Of a stretch of 64,000 nt of DNA, positions 21,213 through 32,360 are shown piece after piece. The notes under the pieces were generated by a model. It was not told where the DNA came from and searched no databases. It was given only the letters and a program-made list of their open reading frames with translations. Both the position numbers and the translations under genes were made by a program. Source of the DNA: Fasciola hepatica (Eukaryota; Platyhelminthes; Trematoda; Plagiorchiida; Fasciolidae). Positions within the stretch are counted from its first letter, which is position 1, and every line of letters starts with the position of its first letter. The stretch spans positions 14,915,501 through 14,979,500 of the forward strand of contig CANUEZ040000116.1 of assembly GCA_948099385.1 (NCBI GenBank), read 5' to 3'.

Positions 21213-21520
21213 TGTAGAGTTGGTAAAACCTTAATTCGCGGTTTCCTTAGTAAACGCGTGCTTTGGCCCCTTGTAATGCGGGGACCACTTGCACGTTACT
21301 CTAATGCTCGGCACTAGACGAATACGTTAACCAAAGCAGTATTCTCCACGACCCCTGAGAACGAGAAGGCAATTGGGAGAGATGGTGGTTAGCGTGTATT
21401 TGGGAGCGTGCGTGAGAGCGTGCGCAAGAGCAACGGTCAAATGGCAACCTCGCTTGGCAGCCAGCTTTCAGTTAAACAATGAGCGTGGTATAGGTATGAA
21501 CGAAGGTGGCCACCGCTACA
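21213..21520 (-). repeat. 3' LTR of the right Ty3 element
   Basis: 308 bp, beginning TGTAGCGGTGG and ending CTCTACA on the minus strand, giving proper TG...CA ends. It is the only LTR inside the loop and belongs to the minus-strand element. It differs from the 5' LTR at 25591-25898 by about nine bases. Confidence 0.92.
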
Positions 21521-21714
21521 GGGGCCTCCCCCCAGGAGTCCGACGGAGTTGGGCTTCAATCGTGATGATAGACCGGAATTGATGATTGTCCAGAAACTCC
21601 TTGTAGCTTGCCGTTATACTGTTGGTGATGTCGAACGACTGCTGATGAGTTCCACGGTGCCTGCACTATTGAGGTCTGATGTGCGTCGGTCCAACTGTGT
21701 TTTGGCGCCCACGG
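21521..21714 (-). other. 3' end of Ty3 internal region, present only in right copy
   Basis: 194 bp between the 3' LTR and the palindrome's inner edge. It ends in a purine-rich GGACTCCTGGGGGGAGGCCCC on the minus strand next to the LTR. This fits a polypurine tract position, although it is interrupted by pyrimidines. Confidence 0.6.
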
Positions 21715-22088
21715 GTCTCATACGCATGCGAGCAGGAAGATGCCACGTCGGGTCCATCCAAAGGCGCGTCCGGTTGTCGTTTTCAGTACCACAATGACCA
21801 ATCGTCCCGTTGTCCAGTGATTGGCTCCTTGAAATTGCACGGGAGTCAGCAGGGCTGCGGATGAAGCCAGTGTGACTGTGTAAATCCGTCTGAGGGAGGG
21901 CAAGGTAAACTGGAACAAGATAGCGCCTGAGGGCGCCGGCGTATGTCGGACAGTAGTGACAATACACGAACGGTGTTCGGTGTTGTTGTAGTCGCTAGGA
22001 GCCCAGAAGAAAATGAAATCATAACTACGGATTGCAATTTCTCGGTTCTGTTGGTTGGTAAATCCATGGTGAACTTTCCATTTTATTA

Positions 22089-22541
22089 CTAACAGTCGGC
22101 TGTAAAAATCGTCACGAAATCGGCGAAGTGAACGGGATTTCGCAGTTGGCGACCGCGACGGCCACTCCGCTTTGTGGGCATAGTTGGCCATTCTGATGGA
22201 CCAGCTGCCGAGTCCTCACTAGGCGTAATTGTGAGTGGTTTGAGTATTAACTCGCGCGATGCGGGTGACTGAGCGTCTTGAGTGGGTGTAAATTGGCCGA
22301 GGGGCTCGCACTCCATGATGGCAGGCTTGAGACGGTCGATAGATAAGATGTCGTGTCGTCCGCTGATGTCCATGACAAATCTTTCTGCCCCACGTTTTAT
22401 CACCCGAAACGGGACGGTGTATGGCGCCTGTGGTGAAGATAGAACGCTATCAACGCGAAAGAATACATGAGTAGCGGTTTCTAACGCAGTTGGGACATAA
22501 CTTGTAGACTGTTGTTTGTGCGGCGGACTGGCCTTAAGCAC
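22089..22541 (-). CDS. Ty3 integrase C-terminal domain (right copy)
   Basis: Identical in peptide to 20237-20689, with the GPY/F-like module and basic tail intact. It lies just upstream of the 3' region that leads to the LTR at 21213-21520. Confidence 0.85.
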   Translation of the reverse strand: MLKASPPHKQQSTSYVPTALETATHVFFRVDSVLSSPQAPYTVPFRVIKRGAERFVMDISGRHDILSIDRLKPAIMECEPLGQFTPTQDAQSPASRELILKPLTITPSEDSAAGPSEWPTMPTKRSGRRGRQLRNPVHFADFVTIFTADC

Positions 22542-22733
22542 TCACATATGCTGCCTAAGGTGTTAAGCATAGTCACCGTAGTCAAAGGTCACGGTTGGTG
22601 AGAGGGCTACCAACTCCCCAGGCAGACGAAGTGTACAGCCATGCACTAGTACGGCCGGTGTTGTGTGTAATTCCCCCCAACGTTGGTACACAGGCTCAAG
22701 AGTGCCAACGGTAGTGTTTCACTCCAAAGGGGG

Positions 22734-23240
22734 TTACCGTTTGCTCGAAAGGGCAGCTTTTAATTGCCGGTGGAAACGCTCAACCATACCACTGGCCTGA
22801 GGGTGGTAGGCTGTCGTCCTATTGTGTTGGCAACCAAGCGTAGCGAGTAGGCTGCCAAAAGCGTCGCCAAATTGTGAACCACGATCGGTGGTCACAATTG
22901 CCGGACAACCGAAATGACTAACCCAACCGGTCAGGAAAGCTTTCGCGGCCCCTTTGAACGTGAGACGAGGGACAGGAATGGCCTTCTGCCAGCGAGCAAA
23001 ACTATCCACGCATGTCAGTATGAAAACGTACCCAAGCGGAAATGGAAATGGTCCTACGAGGTCGACGTGCACATGATGAAAACGTGTTTCAAGTTCTGGG
23101 AACCTGGCTAACGTCGTTTTAGTGTGCCTATGGGTCTTAACACTCTGACACTGCAGGCAAGCACGAGCCCATTGACGGATATCTCGTTTGACATTGTGCC
23201 TAACAGAAGGCTCAGTTATCAGTTTCACCGAGGCCGTCAC
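22734..23240 (-). CDS. Ty3 integrase core (right copy)
   Basis: 168 aa, same as 19538-20044. It has the CxxC zinc half-site and the D, D, E residues in VDLVGP, TTDRGSQF and GMVERFH. No difference from the left copy is visible in the translation. Confidence 0.88.
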   Translation of the reverse strand: MTASVKLITEPSVRHNVKRDIRQWARACLQCQSVKTHRHTKTTLARFPELETRFHHVHVDLVGPFPFPLGYVFILTCVDSFARWQKAIPVPRLTFKGAAKAFLTGWVSHFGCPAIVTTDRGSQFGDAFGSLLATLGCQHNRTTAYHPQASGMVERFHRQLKAALSSKR

Positions 23241-23246
23241 ACCCGG

Positions 23247-24091
23247 CTACACCAGATCACGGAGTGTCAGGAAAGTGGGATAACGGTGAGAAGCAGGAAC
23301 CACCGGCCTAGGGTGACCTTGCGACACATCGCACACGATAGTATTCTGGGAAGTTGGGATGGGTACTGTGGTCAAGCTGAAAGAACCGTTTTGCCGAAGT
23401 TGTTCGGTGTCAGGGTCCATAGTTTGGGACCGTGCCGTCGCGTCCAAGTTGATGTTAAGCGTTGGTGACAGACTTGGCTGATGTACGCGTGATAAGACGT
23501 CGGCGACCGGATTGAGTACCTCAGAGACGTGTCGTATGTCCACAGTAACCTGTAAGACAAAGTATAAGTGACGAATCTCGCGTGATGAGTATCGATCAGG
23601 AGCTGACTTCATTGCGTAAACCAAAGGCTTGCGTTCTGTGAGCATCATAAATGAACGGCCTTCGAATGCATGTCGAAAATGACGGATTCCCAAGTAGATG
23701 GCAAATAACTCCCTACCAAATGTGTTGTACCTAGATTGCGGGTAATAGGTGCTCGGAGAAGAATGCTCGAAGTTGCCGAGAATCGTCTGCAAAATGTCGC
23801 AGTAGTGATCCAACCGCTGTGTCCAAGGCATCCGTCAATACCGAAACAGGAGCCAAAGGGTCGTGGTGGGTAGAGAGTGCTGTTTTGGTGACAGCATCTT
23901 TGACCAAGGCAAATGCGACTTGTGCCGTGTCGGGAAACACGAATTTTCGTTTACCTCTTCGCAACAGGTCAGTGAGGGGTTGCATCGTTTCCGCACAGTG
24001 ACGAATAAATCGGCGGTAGAAATTCTCCAGGCCGGCAAACTGACGCAACTGGCGAAAAGATTGGGGTTCAGGGTAGTCGCGAATATCGGAA
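23247..24091 (-). pseudogene. Ty3 RNase H and RT connection (right copy)
   Basis: Frames 23731-24048 and 23247-23831 mirror the left copy with the same frameshift. A single base difference near 23397 changes one residue in two overlapping frames. Confidence 0.85.
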
Positions 24092-24298
24092 ACTAGGGAC
24101 CATATGACGAAGGGGAGCCCAAGGGCTACTAGAAGTGCGTATCATACCCAGTTCTAGCATGTGTTTGGATTCAGCCTGTGCAACACAAAGCTTTTCTGGT
24201 GCTAACCGACGCGGCCTATTGAACACTGGGGGTCCCTTAGCATCGATATTGTGAGTGACGTTGGTGGTCACTGCTGGGAGAGGCACGGCCTGCCGAAA
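24088..24298 (-). pseudogene. Ty3 RT edge with core deletion (right copy)
   Basis: The same HMVP-to-VSDIRDYPEP jump as in the left copy (at 24092-24095), removing motif A and the YIDD box. The identical breakpoint in both arms dates this deletion before the inverted duplication. Confidence 0.88.
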
Positions 24299-24447
24299 CG
24301 TGGCCGGGTAGGCGGCTGTGAGTTTGCCATAAGGTTGGTGTGCCGGCTGTTAAACTTTAAAAGACGCGACTTGGTTCACTGGCGAACTATAACCGGCAAC
24401 AGCGAGAGTGGTATGAGGATCCACCACCCTGCGGTGCCTTGCATCAA

Positions 24448-24817
24448 CTGACATGTCTAAGTGTTGCAGGGAGTCAATGCCTAGAATTGGGTACGGGACG
24501 TCGGCGACGATGAATACCTAACGAAACTTACGCTTTAAACCTAAGTTTAAGGTGAGCGACCGCTGACCAAACTTTGGGATGGCTGTGCCATTGGCAGCGT
24601 GTAATGTTTGTGCCTGCGGTGTGCTATTATCGCCTTTCGGTCGGGGCAGGATGCTCACTCCGGCACCGGTATCTGCAAGGAATGGGCTATTTGAAATGAT
24701 GTCCCTTACGTTCAAAAGGCGGCCGTTGGTTTGATACCCGGTTTCGTGGATCGCCACCACGAGCCGAAGGTTTATCTTCCCTGATGGGCACTGGGAAACG
24801 TACACCTTGGTTCGCAT
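24448..24817 (-). pseudogene. Ty3 protease (right copy)
   Basis: It contains FLADTGAGVSILP and, after the shared stop, VADVPYPILGID. Peptide 24518-24817 is identical to the left copy. Confidence 0.85.
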
Positions 24818-24977
24818 CGTTTGGCTCCCTCACCGAATCGACTAGGGTATTTACAATACCTTTCTTTTGAAGAACCAAACCGTCGTCTCAGCGACGGACT
24901 ATGGAACCTAGGTGAGCGTGCTCGGTGCCGCTCCTGTGACCCACTTCTTCTTACTGTCAGGCAGGTACCGTTGTGAC

Positions 24978-25448
24978 GGAGGCTCTGGGTACTCCAGCCA
25001 CAGCGGGGTTGTATCGTGATATAATGTCATCAGCTATCGCTGCAGTTTCCTCCAGCGAGCACTTGCACGTGGCACCTAGTAAAACTGGAATATTGTGCGG
25101 CAAACGCTGCAGTCAAAGTTCCCTTAAGAGCGGGTCCTCGCTCATCGCCGGTCCTCTCAACAGCTACATCTCAAGCGGCAGTTCGGAGGGCTTTCTTCTT
25201 CCAAGCTGAACGTTTTGAAGTTGTTGCATACGTTGGTCCTGCGTTGAGGGTCGTGCGGACAATGACGGCCTCATTTAAAGCCTCGCAGCTTCGGGAAGAG
25301 ATTATTACGTCCCTTACTTGCATTGTGACCTCCGACGGGAGGGGGCCTGCTACCCGCCTTAAACGGCTGACGTCACTGGTTATACGGCAGTTTTCGAAAC
25401 AACAACTCGACCAGCATGAACCAGAGTTCTGGATCGGCAGGCATGAAT
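24978..25448 (-). pseudogene. gag remnant (right copy)
   Basis: Mirror of 17330-17800, with the same frameshifts between MPADPELWF, QVRDVIISS and GRRKPSEL. Confidence 0.7.
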
Positions 25449-25590
25449 GCCGGTACGTGCAGCGTGCTCGCCCCAAGGGTTGGGTCGGAGTAGGGTTTTC
25501 GTTCAGCAGACGGCGATTGACAGACGGGACCTTGAACGGTAGAAAAGAGGGAAACTCACGTGGCCTGGGGATCACGTCGGGCTCACCAAT

Positions 25591-25898
25591 TGTAAAGTTG
25601 GTTAGACCTTAATTCGCGGTTTCCTTAGTAAACGCGTGCTTTGGCCCCTTGTAATGCGGGGACCACTTGCACGTTACTCTAATGCTCGGCACTAGACGAA
25701 TACGTTAACCAAAGCAGTATTCTCCACGACCCCTGAGAACGAGAAGGCAATTGGGAGAGATGGTGGTTAGCGTGTATTTGGGAGCGTGCGTGAGAGCGTG
25801 CGCAAGAGCAACGGTCAAATGGCAACCGCGCTTGGCAGCCAGCTTTCAGTTAAACAATGAGCGTGGTATAAGTATGAACGAAGAAGGCCACAGCTACT
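25591..25898 (-). repeat. 5' LTR of the right Ty3 element
   Basis: 308 bp; the mirror of 16880-17187. The primer-binding site lies next to it at 25570-25588. Confidence 0.9.
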
Positions 25899-25909
25899 GT
25901 TCTGTTTAT

Positions 25910-26398
25910 TAGGTCCACAGAGTATATGACACTACCTACCATGGCGTATCTGCTGGTCTAATGCTGCTGTTTGGTGTTGAGTCTTGGTATACGGAAGGAT
26001 GCTTATAGTTTGAGCTGTAAACTGGAGGGAGGGTTGTATACTAGGGGCCAGGAGACTTGGCTTTCTTACAAAAAAGAAAGAAGGGTAGATGGGTGTGAGC
26101 AAAACATATGGGCGGTTTTCCCTAAGTTATTACACATGTGTTCATACATGATTTTATATTTATGTGTGTATATTTACTGTTATGATGAGATGTGGTAACT
26201 GTCTGATGCCCCGACTCGTTGTCCAGAGCAGTAAGATAACAGTCAGCGCCCCGATGGTTTCGTAGCTGGCGTCAACGTGCATGCGAAGCATACGTGGAAG
26301 GACATGGGGTGGTTGAAACTTGGAGCGGGAGATGGGTCTTTATATGTGAAGTGTCCAGTCCTTCACCACACCAGTCAGTCACGTGCGCTCTGAGAAAA
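25910..26398 (+). repeat. Repeat R, copy Y' (right arm)
   Basis: Mirror of 16380-16868 and a diverged homologue of 10690-11105 in the same orientation as that copy. It contains AGTATATGACAC, CTAATGCTGCTG, CATATGGGCGG, TAGCTGGCGTCAAC and CACCAGTCAGTC anchors. Confidence 0.7.
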
Positions 26399-27002
26399 CG
26401 ACTCAGGCGAGTGGAAACCCAGGTTGGTCGCAACTGTTTTTGGGTGCAAGCGACTTACGGGTGAAGATCCAAGGCTGGCTTCAGAGAGGTTAGTTTGCAT
26501 ATTATTCTTGAGCATGAACGAATGCTAGTGACATTCGGTCCATGTGTCGAAAGGAAGGATTATGAACAAAGCTGACTTCACATGGTTAGAATTTGGAGAG
26601 CTTGCATAAAATCGGAGTTTGGCATCAGCTAGCTGGTCGAAAATAGTGTAGGGAAACCGGGAGGGTCCAGATTGAGATAAATAGGGTTGGTTTTCATGTG
26701 GAGAGCTCGTCCGGCACACTATCACCCCGTCCAGGGTCAGGAAAAGTACTGAGGGCGTAGCTCGTACGCTCATTAGCTTTGAGGGGTATCCCAAAAAAGG
26801 GATCGGGTCTTTGCTGCACCCGCACTTCATCCGTTACAAAAGCGGCTTGGAGCGAGAATCCGACACCTTCACAGCAAGAAGTACATTTGGTGCTTCGGTG
26901 CTTTTTCCGGAGGAACACTTTTACCACGGTCACGTCGTTCTCGCCATCTGAGTTAATGTAGAGCCAATTAACTTCTAAAGAGGATCTTCGAACTTTCTTA
27001 AA
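26399..27002. other. Unassigned 0.6 kb (right arm)
   Basis: Mirror of 15776-16379; no coding or repeat signal was recognised. Confidence 0.4.
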
Positions 27003-28375
27003 CCATTGAGTTCAGTTCAGTTGAGTTCAGTTCGCGCGGGGTGAAAGTGTTCGGGAACAATCTTGAGTCTAGACCGCTATGTGGTCGGCTAGTTTTCTTG
27101 ACACCCTGTGTCCTGCTCTCACTGTTTGATCTGAAAGGCAAAAATGCTAGGCAGTATCCCGTTCACGGACACTGACAGAAGTACCACAGGCTCGCTACCT
27201 CACACCCCATTCATAGGCCTTAGTCTTGCAAAGATGTGTTCCAGGGTGAATCCGAGCCGTTCTTGAAACTTCGTACACTGTTGCATCTGACGGAGTCTTC
27301 TGGCAGTCTACTCCACATAGGCCTGGACCTATTAGTACATACTTAGCTCCTATATCCAGCCTTGAGAGTGCGCCCTTTTGCCTGATACTGTCTCCTGGCG
27401 CCACAATCAGGGATAGGAAAGAAAAACCCACCCATCTTCATACCTAGCAGACCATTTATCATTTTGAACGCCTCCGTTGTGTGACCCCGGCCTCCAAGAC
27501 GCGGACAATGGAGATGGTAAAGTCTTCTATACTCTGGGTGTGAGATGACCCTCTATGACCGATCGCTCTACTTGCAGGTTGCTGCACTCCTTACAAACGC
27601 ACTTTATTCCAACGGAACTGGGGAAGAGGTTTCACAAAAATGGAAGTCTTCCGGTTTTTCACGTGACTCTATTGCATTAAATAGCTAGCGCTCTTCTGAA
27701 CACACTTGCAACTACCTGGCATTATCTTAGAAACTTAAGGCCCTGAGCGACCACTGCATCCAGCTGTGGTACCTTCGACACCTTTTGAAACGGAAAACGT
27801 ATCTTTTTGCCTACATTGGCAGTCAGTACCTGGAGCCCATCAAGATTCAAAGGTAAATCTCATCGATTCACCCAACTGTGAACAGCATCTGGGTAATGTT
27901 CCAAATCGCTCCCCGCTATCTTCACATCATCTGCAAAGGTGAAACACGGGTTGCTCGATTCTCCCGCTAGGTCATTTGTGTAGGGAATGGGGAGCAAATG
28001 TTCCAGCACTGGGCACTGTGGCACATCACCAGTAGCCTGCTCTGGCCTAAATACATAAACACCCACCTTGACACAGAAACTACGATCCCCAAAGAAGTGT
28101 GCTATCTGATCACTGGCTTTTCCGACAATCCCAAAAGCCTGTAATTTATGGTCCGGCGGACGGTGACTTACAAAGTCGAAGGCCTTATCGAAATCCAAAT
28201 TACGTACCTACACTGCAAAGCAACCTTCATTTTTCCGTGCGGCCTCTTCCAGGAGCATCAGCAAGTTTGTCGGTCACGACGGTTTTAACAAACCCACGTT
28301 CTGCTGGCTTTAGTATATCGTTATTAACCAGAGGCCAGCAAAAATGCTTTCTGAATATACTTTCCAATCACCAAA
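27003..28375 (-). pseudogene. LINE-D fragment (right arm)
   Basis: Mirror of 14403-15775, with the TGAAC tail at 27006-27034 and RT frame 27860-28198 (DFDKAFDFV, FADDVKIAG). The direct duplication described below starts inside it, at 28252. Confidence 0.8.
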
Positions 28376-29700
28376 AGTCTATCGCAGGTTACCAAACCTT
28401 CACAAAAATAGTCATTGTGGTGGAGGAGGCTACCTAATCCACATTGAAAACAGCCTATCTACCATTCCTTTCTCTGATTCAACACTGGACACAATTCGGG
28501 ACTCAATATGAGTAACGGTTCTTCTGGCCAGCTCTCCACTCCATATTGGCTGCCTTTGTCGACCACCCAATTAAAGCATCACGGACCTCGCCCACGTAGT
28601 CAAAGCTTTTGACCACTTTTCACTATAACCCTCATCTTAAAAACTCATTGCTGGCGATTTCAATGCTCTTAATATCTGCTGGGACACCATGTCATCATCT
28701 CAATACTTCAGCAACTTCTTTTCGACCGTACGCGCAGGGGGCTGGGCCCGGCGCGTAATGACACCAACCAGAGGAAACAAAATACTTAACCTGGTGTTTA
28801 CCACTGACCTATCGGATGTGATAACTACTGCCCCTAATCTCTTCTCAGGCAGTGACCATATAATGGTATCTTGCAGATTCACAACCGGACCCACATACCT
28901 CATATGCAGCTCACCTCAGCGGCCCCTACACACAATCAACTGGATAAACCTCGAGCCCATGCTTCGACCACTCAAATGGGATGTCTTTTTCCTGCAGCAC
29001 GACCCCCAGCTCGCCAGTGACGTACCCTACTATAAGCTACATAGTTGCTTGTCAGCAATCACCACCATCGGGACCAGCCGTTCTCAAGCCCGCAGCTCTT
29101 ACCAAAAAAGGCTGCAGAAATAAACATGTGAAACTGCAGAGATCTATGATAAAACCAAAGACTTCTCCATATTGTTGCAACTCCACTCTCCCTCTCTGTA
29201 GCCATCAGTCTTCGGACCAATGAACTGTTGAGAAAGCAGGAGCTTGCGGCCTGGAATAGCCTCGACAGATCTTACCGACTGTCCCGACTGTTAAAGAGCA
29301 GAAACCAAAGATAGTCTTCAAGGATACCTTATTTAATTTGTGGAAACAACACGCAAATTCAATCTGCAGCCAAAATCGCTGAGGCGCTCAACACCTTTCC
29401 AAAATCCATGACTGCTGACACCACTTCAAATGCGCCACCCGTACCCCCCAAATCACGTGTACTTGGCCCGCTATTCTTCTTACTCTATATTGACGCCATT
29501 TTTTCGTTTGTGCAACACGGCACATCTTTCCTCTTCGCCGACGACATCAAAATCGTTTATGAGTTCCGCCATCAAGATTTGAGCACAGCGCTGTCTGAAA
29601 TAAATAATGATCTTGAGAAACATGATCAATGGTGCACTTCGTGGCAGATGTGCTTCTCGAAATCTAAAGGCTTCTACACAGCCTATAGATGTCAAGTCCC
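28252..29700 (+). repeat. Direct duplication, copy 1 (1.45 kb)
   Basis: It matches 32361-33809 at a constant offset of 4109 bp. It covers the end of the LINE-D fragment and most of the LINE-A fragment. Differences seen by eye are few: 28285 (G/A), 28969 region (CTTCGACC/CTTCAACC), 29177 region (TTGTTGC/TTGTAGC) and 29308 region (AGATAG/AGAAAG). The left arm has a single copy of this region. Confidence 0.95.
28376..29700 (+). pseudogene. LINE-A fragment, interrupted (right arm copy 1)
   Basis: Endonuclease C-terminal half (28689-29123), linker and late RT with FLFADDIKIVYEF (29408-29700). It breaks at 29700, where the neuroglian segment begins, and the frame continues in copy 2 after 33809. 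Confidence 0.82.
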
Positions 29701-29727
29701 TTAACGGTTCTCTGCCCTGTATATTAG
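29701..29727 (+). other. Probable intron 3' end before the neuroglian exon
   Basis: TCTCTGCCCTGTATATTAG ends at 29727. A pyrimidine-leaning stretch followed by TTAG looks like a 3' splice site, with the exon starting at 29728. The stretch also happens to be open in the exon's frame, so the splice reading is an inference. Confidence 0.4.
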
Positions 29728-30803
29728 TGCATGCTACCCCTAAGTTGCTGAAACCCCCGTCCGGTTACAGCTGCTCAGAGGGATGTGACACAGAGCCCTA
29801 TAATTTTTCCTGTATGGTAGATCCGGATCGGATTAAAATGTGGAAGGAGAATTTCAACGTCATCTATTCTACAGCTTGGATTATTCAGAATCAGTGGTCT
29901 TCACTGCGACTTGATCCTCAAGGAATCGGTCATTTTTTCGAAACAACACAAGATGGAGTCATGCTCACAGTCTGGCCTCGGGGTAATCCGGCCATGAGAC
30001 AACCAAACAGTAAAACAAGTCCTCCAACTCAAGGAGATGGACAAGTCGGAGAACACGGGAATGAGTCTGGCCCTGATTCAACTATTTCGGAGTCCACAAC
30101 ACTGAAACAGTACATCGTCGGGGTGATGGGTGAGTCACGCGCCAAAGATCTGCTGCTTCAGTGTTGGATTCGGCTGTACGTTCATTCACCCGAGGCACGA
30201 TTTGATCCACCGCCATCCGATCGTGTTCTTCGTCGAGTTTCCCGGCAGCATCAGGGCGTCGGCAATTCATTGGACAACACCCCACGCTTACTCTATGATT
30301 CTCGATGGGAACCGAACAAGATATTGATGGATCAGTTAACGATCACGCGAACTTTCACCCCAGATCCAAAACCCGCTACCGCCAGTTTGGCCTGGATTGC
30401 TGCTGTGGTCATCGGTGTGATCATTGTAATCTCGGTAATCGTGCTGACTGTCTGGTTGTACACACGTGACCGCGGTAAGGTGTACATGCTAGATGAAAAA
30501 GAATATGCCCACGGCAATGATCCGAAACTAGAGATGAAGGAGAAAGAGAACTTCCAAACATATGAACGACAAGAGGATCAACCCATTGCTTCAAGCCAAT
30601 ACTCACTCAACGATGGAGACGTAAGCGTAGGAAGCGATGACGATGGTGAACTAGACGATTATGGAAAGGATTGCGATGAAAAAGGCTCGTTCATTCACGC
30701 GTATGAAACCGATCCGACCAGACTTGCCTCTTATCAACCACCATCGGAAGCGATGTTACGCGGATCATCGCATCGACTGCCCCCAGACAACACTGCCGTC
30801 TGA
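29728..30803 (+). CDS. L1CAM/neuroglian-type cell adhesion molecule, terminal exon
   Basis: This encodes the last extracellular part, the single membrane span and the whole cytoplasmic tail of an L1-family adhesion receptor. These proteins sit in neuronal and epithelial membranes and bind ankyrin through the tail. The extracellular part has cysteines in YSCSEGCDTE and NFSCMVDPD. The membrane helix AWIAAVVIGVIIVISVIVL is at about 30390-30450, followed by WLYTRDRGK. The tail has the family order: DEKEYAHGN, FQTYERQED, SSQYSLNDG, acidic SDDDGELDDYG, and GSFIHAY (30690-30704), matching the ankyrin-binding FIGQY motif with H-A replacing G-Q. It ends at a normal stop (30803). A Met at 29607 opens a longer frame, but that part is LINE-A sequence. 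The upstream Ig and FnIII exons are absent from the window. Confidence 0.88.
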
Positions 30804-32360
30804 AATCAGGCGCCGCAGTTGACCCGTCGGTGTGTGCCCCCCATATTCGCGTACACACACTTGCACGCATACCTGAAAAAAACCTGTTGTGCATTCCGAA
30901 CACATTCTACGCTTCCATCATCACGGCATCGCGATTATTCCCCGATGTTATTTCCGGATAGTTGCAACTTTCGCTGCACCAGCCCATGTCGCTTGCCCCC
31001 CCCCTCCCTCTTTCCCTCTCCTCTACCCCTACCCGTCCCCGTGCCTCATCTGAAAGAGGTCTTTCCTACTACCGCAGTCACTGCTCTCACTTGATCGCGC
31101 CAGTGTGTATGCATTCCTCCATTTGGTCCCCCCATCCACCGGACTCTACCGCACCGTTTTCATCCCGCCTGGTTGATACGATTCTTTCACTCCCGTTATT
31201 CGTAGCGGTGTTGTCCACTTATTGTTTACCCTCCGTAATGGCGCTTACTCCCCCCATTGGCACGAGTCTGGATTCGGGCAATCCGCCAGCTAGTTAGTGA
31301 ACGCTCATTGACTGGCTGCTATCTCCTCTCTGTGTCCGTCACTCATCATCATCAAAATGACCTCTCTCTCGCTTGGCTTCATATCATTTTCAGGAACTAG
31401 TCGTCCATGTGCATTCCCAGCCGAGCCACCGGTACATTCCAACCTTGGAATAAACTGACTCACGCGAAACCAAAAACAGATTTGTCCATTTCTCCGCTTC
31501 TCTTGCTACTAAAACAAATTTATTAGATATGAACTACCGGCCTATTTTTTACTCATCTTTAATTTTGAAACGCTCGAAGAACCCAATCTGTTTAGACTGT
31601 CTGTCTGGTAATTCGCTTACAATCTTGTTTTGTTTATGTATCAAGCTTCTTTGCTTCATTGGCATTTTTCACCCCCGTTCAACCGCTTCATTTCTATCTG
31701 TTTTTGAATGTTCGGCATCGGTTTCCATCTGACCCGGTTGGTCAACCATAACAAATCTTAGCATCATTAACACGGCTTTTTCATATCCTACTGCTCAAAG
31801 GGTTCGTCTGTGTTCATTCCCCACGCATCAACGCTTCTAATAATCAAGTCTTATCTGGCCAAATCCACTCCTGTGAACGCGTACTTGCCGCAAACTTTCA
31901 GTCCCCCTTGAAACTTACAAATCAAGTTCCTCCCCCTTCTGCGCATCCGATTATTATATATCAAGATGAAAAAAAACCCACTTGTTATTTGTATAGTCCA
32001 TATGCAGACTGTTTCGCGTTTGAAAAAGGCGACAGCTTCTCATCGCCACTTTATTCCTGTCCCTACATTTCCGCCCATCTGTCCGTGTACTTTTCTTCTC
32101 TTTTGGTTCACAACATTCCTCAGTCCGCTTCCCTTTTTGTTGTTTTTCAAACAGTCAGTTGTAGCTGGTTACTAAACTTCCTGATAACCAAGACAGTCAT
32201 CATGGCCGGTACTGTTACTATTATTATTAGTACTATTACTATTGTTATTATGCCCACCATCATCGTTATTATTCATTATTGCATATGTGTCTATTATTAC
32301 CATTACGATCATACTGATATGACTACGATCATGAGCTTCGTGCACTGGAAGAAAAAAAAA
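30804..32360 (+). other. Downstream of neuroglian exon: presumed 3' UTR
   Basis: Pyrimidine-rich and without convincing coding potential. A polyadenylation signal AATAAA occurs at 31449-31454, which would give a 3' UTR of about 0.67 kb. From about 32215 to 32300 there is an imperfect ATT/TTA-rich stretch. The open frame 31908-32546 runs from here into the duplication and is not a gene. Confidence 0.5.

Larger units (their letters stand above)
21213..25898 (-). mobile_element. Ty3/Gypsy CsRn1-like retrotransposon with both LTRs (right copy)
   Basis: About 4.69 kb with two 308-bp LTRs, tRNA-Trp primer site (25570-25588), gag remnant, protease, RT lacking its core, RNase H, integrase and 3' region. 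The coding stretches are nearly identical to the left copy: of the ORF pairs compared, one substitution is visible (S to F near 23400, also E to K in the overlapping frame). Having LTRs but no RT palm, it could move only with enzymes from another element. Confidence 0.93.
29701..32360 (+). other. Host-gene segment inserted in the right arm (2.66 kb)
   Basis: This segment is absent from the left arm. It carries the neuroglian terminal exon with about 27 bp of preceding sequence and 1.56 kb of downstream sequence, and ends with GAAGAAAAAAAAA at 32348-32360. It is bracketed by the 1.45-kb direct duplication. The A-run could be a retrotransposition tail, but no AATAAA lies within 30 bp upstream, and an apparent intron end is retained. 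Confidence 0.85.

Noticed and set aside
16880..25898. Integrated virus with an envelope gene
   Set aside because: No envelope-like ORF follows the integrase; the 3' region has no signal peptide, fusion or membrane segment. It is an LTR retrotransposon.
29607..30803. 398-aa ORF read as one protein from its first Met
   Set aside because: The first about 32 codons lie in the LINE-A fragment in an unrelated frame. The neuroglian exon starts at about 29728.
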